Source: Pseudomonadota bacterium
GTDB lineage: Bacteria > Pseudomonadota > Alphaproteobacteria > Rhizobiales > Rhizobiaceae
Reading direction: 5' to 3'
Assembly (NCBI GenBank): GCA_023433855.1
Contig: JAEYTV010000466.1
Location: forward strand, 1 to 6,126
Length of the DNA: 6,126 nucleotides
Under the pieces are notes generated by a model, which ran no database searches, was not told the origin of the DNA, and saw nothing but the letters and a program-made list of their open reading frames with translations. Both the position numbers and the translations under genes were made by a program. Below, piece by piece: positions 5,895 through 6,126 of the stretch (the stretch's first letter is position 1; the number at the start of each line of letters is the position of its first letter).

Positions 5895-6126
5895 TTATTG
5901 CTCGTGGGCCCCGGCTACTCGAAACGTTTCCGTGAGCCAGTCGATGAACACTCTGACGCGAGACGAGAGCTGCCGTCCCGGCGGGTAGAGGACAGACACC
6001 TCCATCGGTGGCGGCGGAAAGTCCTCCAGCGCAGACACCAGCGAGCCGGCAGCAAGTTGATCCCGAACACGATAACGCGGCACATGGATCAGCCCCAGCC
6101 CGGCAACGCATGCGGCGGTGTAGATC
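5895..6126 (-). CDS. LysR-type transcriptional regulator, C-terminal part (5' end outside window)
   Basis: The minus-strand frame is open from the window edge to the TAA at 5895-5897, giving the last 76 or so residues. Seen: the sequence AACVAGLGLIHVPRYRVRDQLAAG split around 6060-6115, then ALEDFPPPPMEVSVLYPPGRQLSSRVRVFIDWLTETF. The AGLGL..P.Y.V...L..G.LV..L......P...V..L.P..R..S.RVR.F.DWL pattern is the classic end of the LysR effector-binding domain (PBP2 fold). Family knowledge: these are DNA-binding regulators that sense a small molecule, often controlling a divergent neighbouring gene; that neighbour would lie to the right, beyond the window. It converges with the substrate-binding protein gene and is not placed to share its promoter. 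The N-terminal helix-turn-helix is not visible, so specificity is unknown. Confidence 0.9.
   Translation of the reverse strand, partial: IYTAACVAGLGLIHVPRYRVRDQLAAGSLVSALEDFPPPPMEVSVLYPPGRQLSSRVRVFIDWLTETFRVAGAHEQ

Noticed and set aside
1928..6126. CRISPR array, tRNA, transposase, integrase or toxin-antitoxin pair
   Set aside because: Looked for and not seen: no regularly spaced repeats, no cloverleaf sequence, no recombinase motifs and no paired small genes.

Overview
The window looks like a stretch of an alphaproteobacterial chromosome, probably from the Rhizobiales (Rhizobium/Agrobacterium/Ensifer-like). Two things suggest this: the gene order nucleosidase then guaA, and a GC-rich sequence with strong G/C preference at third codon positions. 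The genus cannot be fixed from the sequence alone.

Layout, left to right. (1) 1-309, plus strand: the C-terminal end of a methylthioadenosine/S-adenosylhomocysteine nucleosidase, followed after 40 bases by a complete guaA (350-1927, GMP synthase). This is the housekeeping part. (2) 1928-2116: a short gap between convergent genes that may hold the start of a degraded small reading frame (from 1997). (3) 2117-2920, minus strand: a class I SAM-dependent methyltransferase with a GTG start and a good ribosome binding site. (4) 2921-3388: about 470 bases with no convincing gene, but with a possible promoter and a short palindrome upstream of the methyltransferase. (5) 3389-3886, minus strand: a SnoaL-like/ester-cyclase-fold small protein. 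(6) 3887-4482: about 600 bases between divergent genes, holding a perfect TetR-type inverted repeat and several smaller palindromes, but no credible complete gene. (7) 4483-5721, plus strand: a periplasmic branched-chain-amino-acid-type ABC substrate-binding protein with a twin-arginine-like signal peptide. (8) 5722-5894: convergent gap with an 11-bp perfect hairpin just after the stop codon. (9) 5895-6126, minus strand: the C-terminal end of a LysR-type regulator that runs off the window.

The nucleosidase and guaA probably share a transcript and both serve purine/SAM salvage and nucleotide synthesis. The genes to the right of guaA are unrelated single-gene units with long gaps between them: a methyltransferase, a SnoaL-like protein, an ABC binding protein with no permease or ATPase beside it, and a LysR regulator. 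This is typical accessory or rearranged DNA. The 3' end of guaA is a known integration site for genomic islands, but no integrase, att repeat or transposase is visible here, so island origin is only a hypothesis.

No clearly new multi-gene system is present. The best leads are the orphan TetR-type operator, the orphan binding protein with a second well-placed internal start, and the possible gene remnants in the sparse region.
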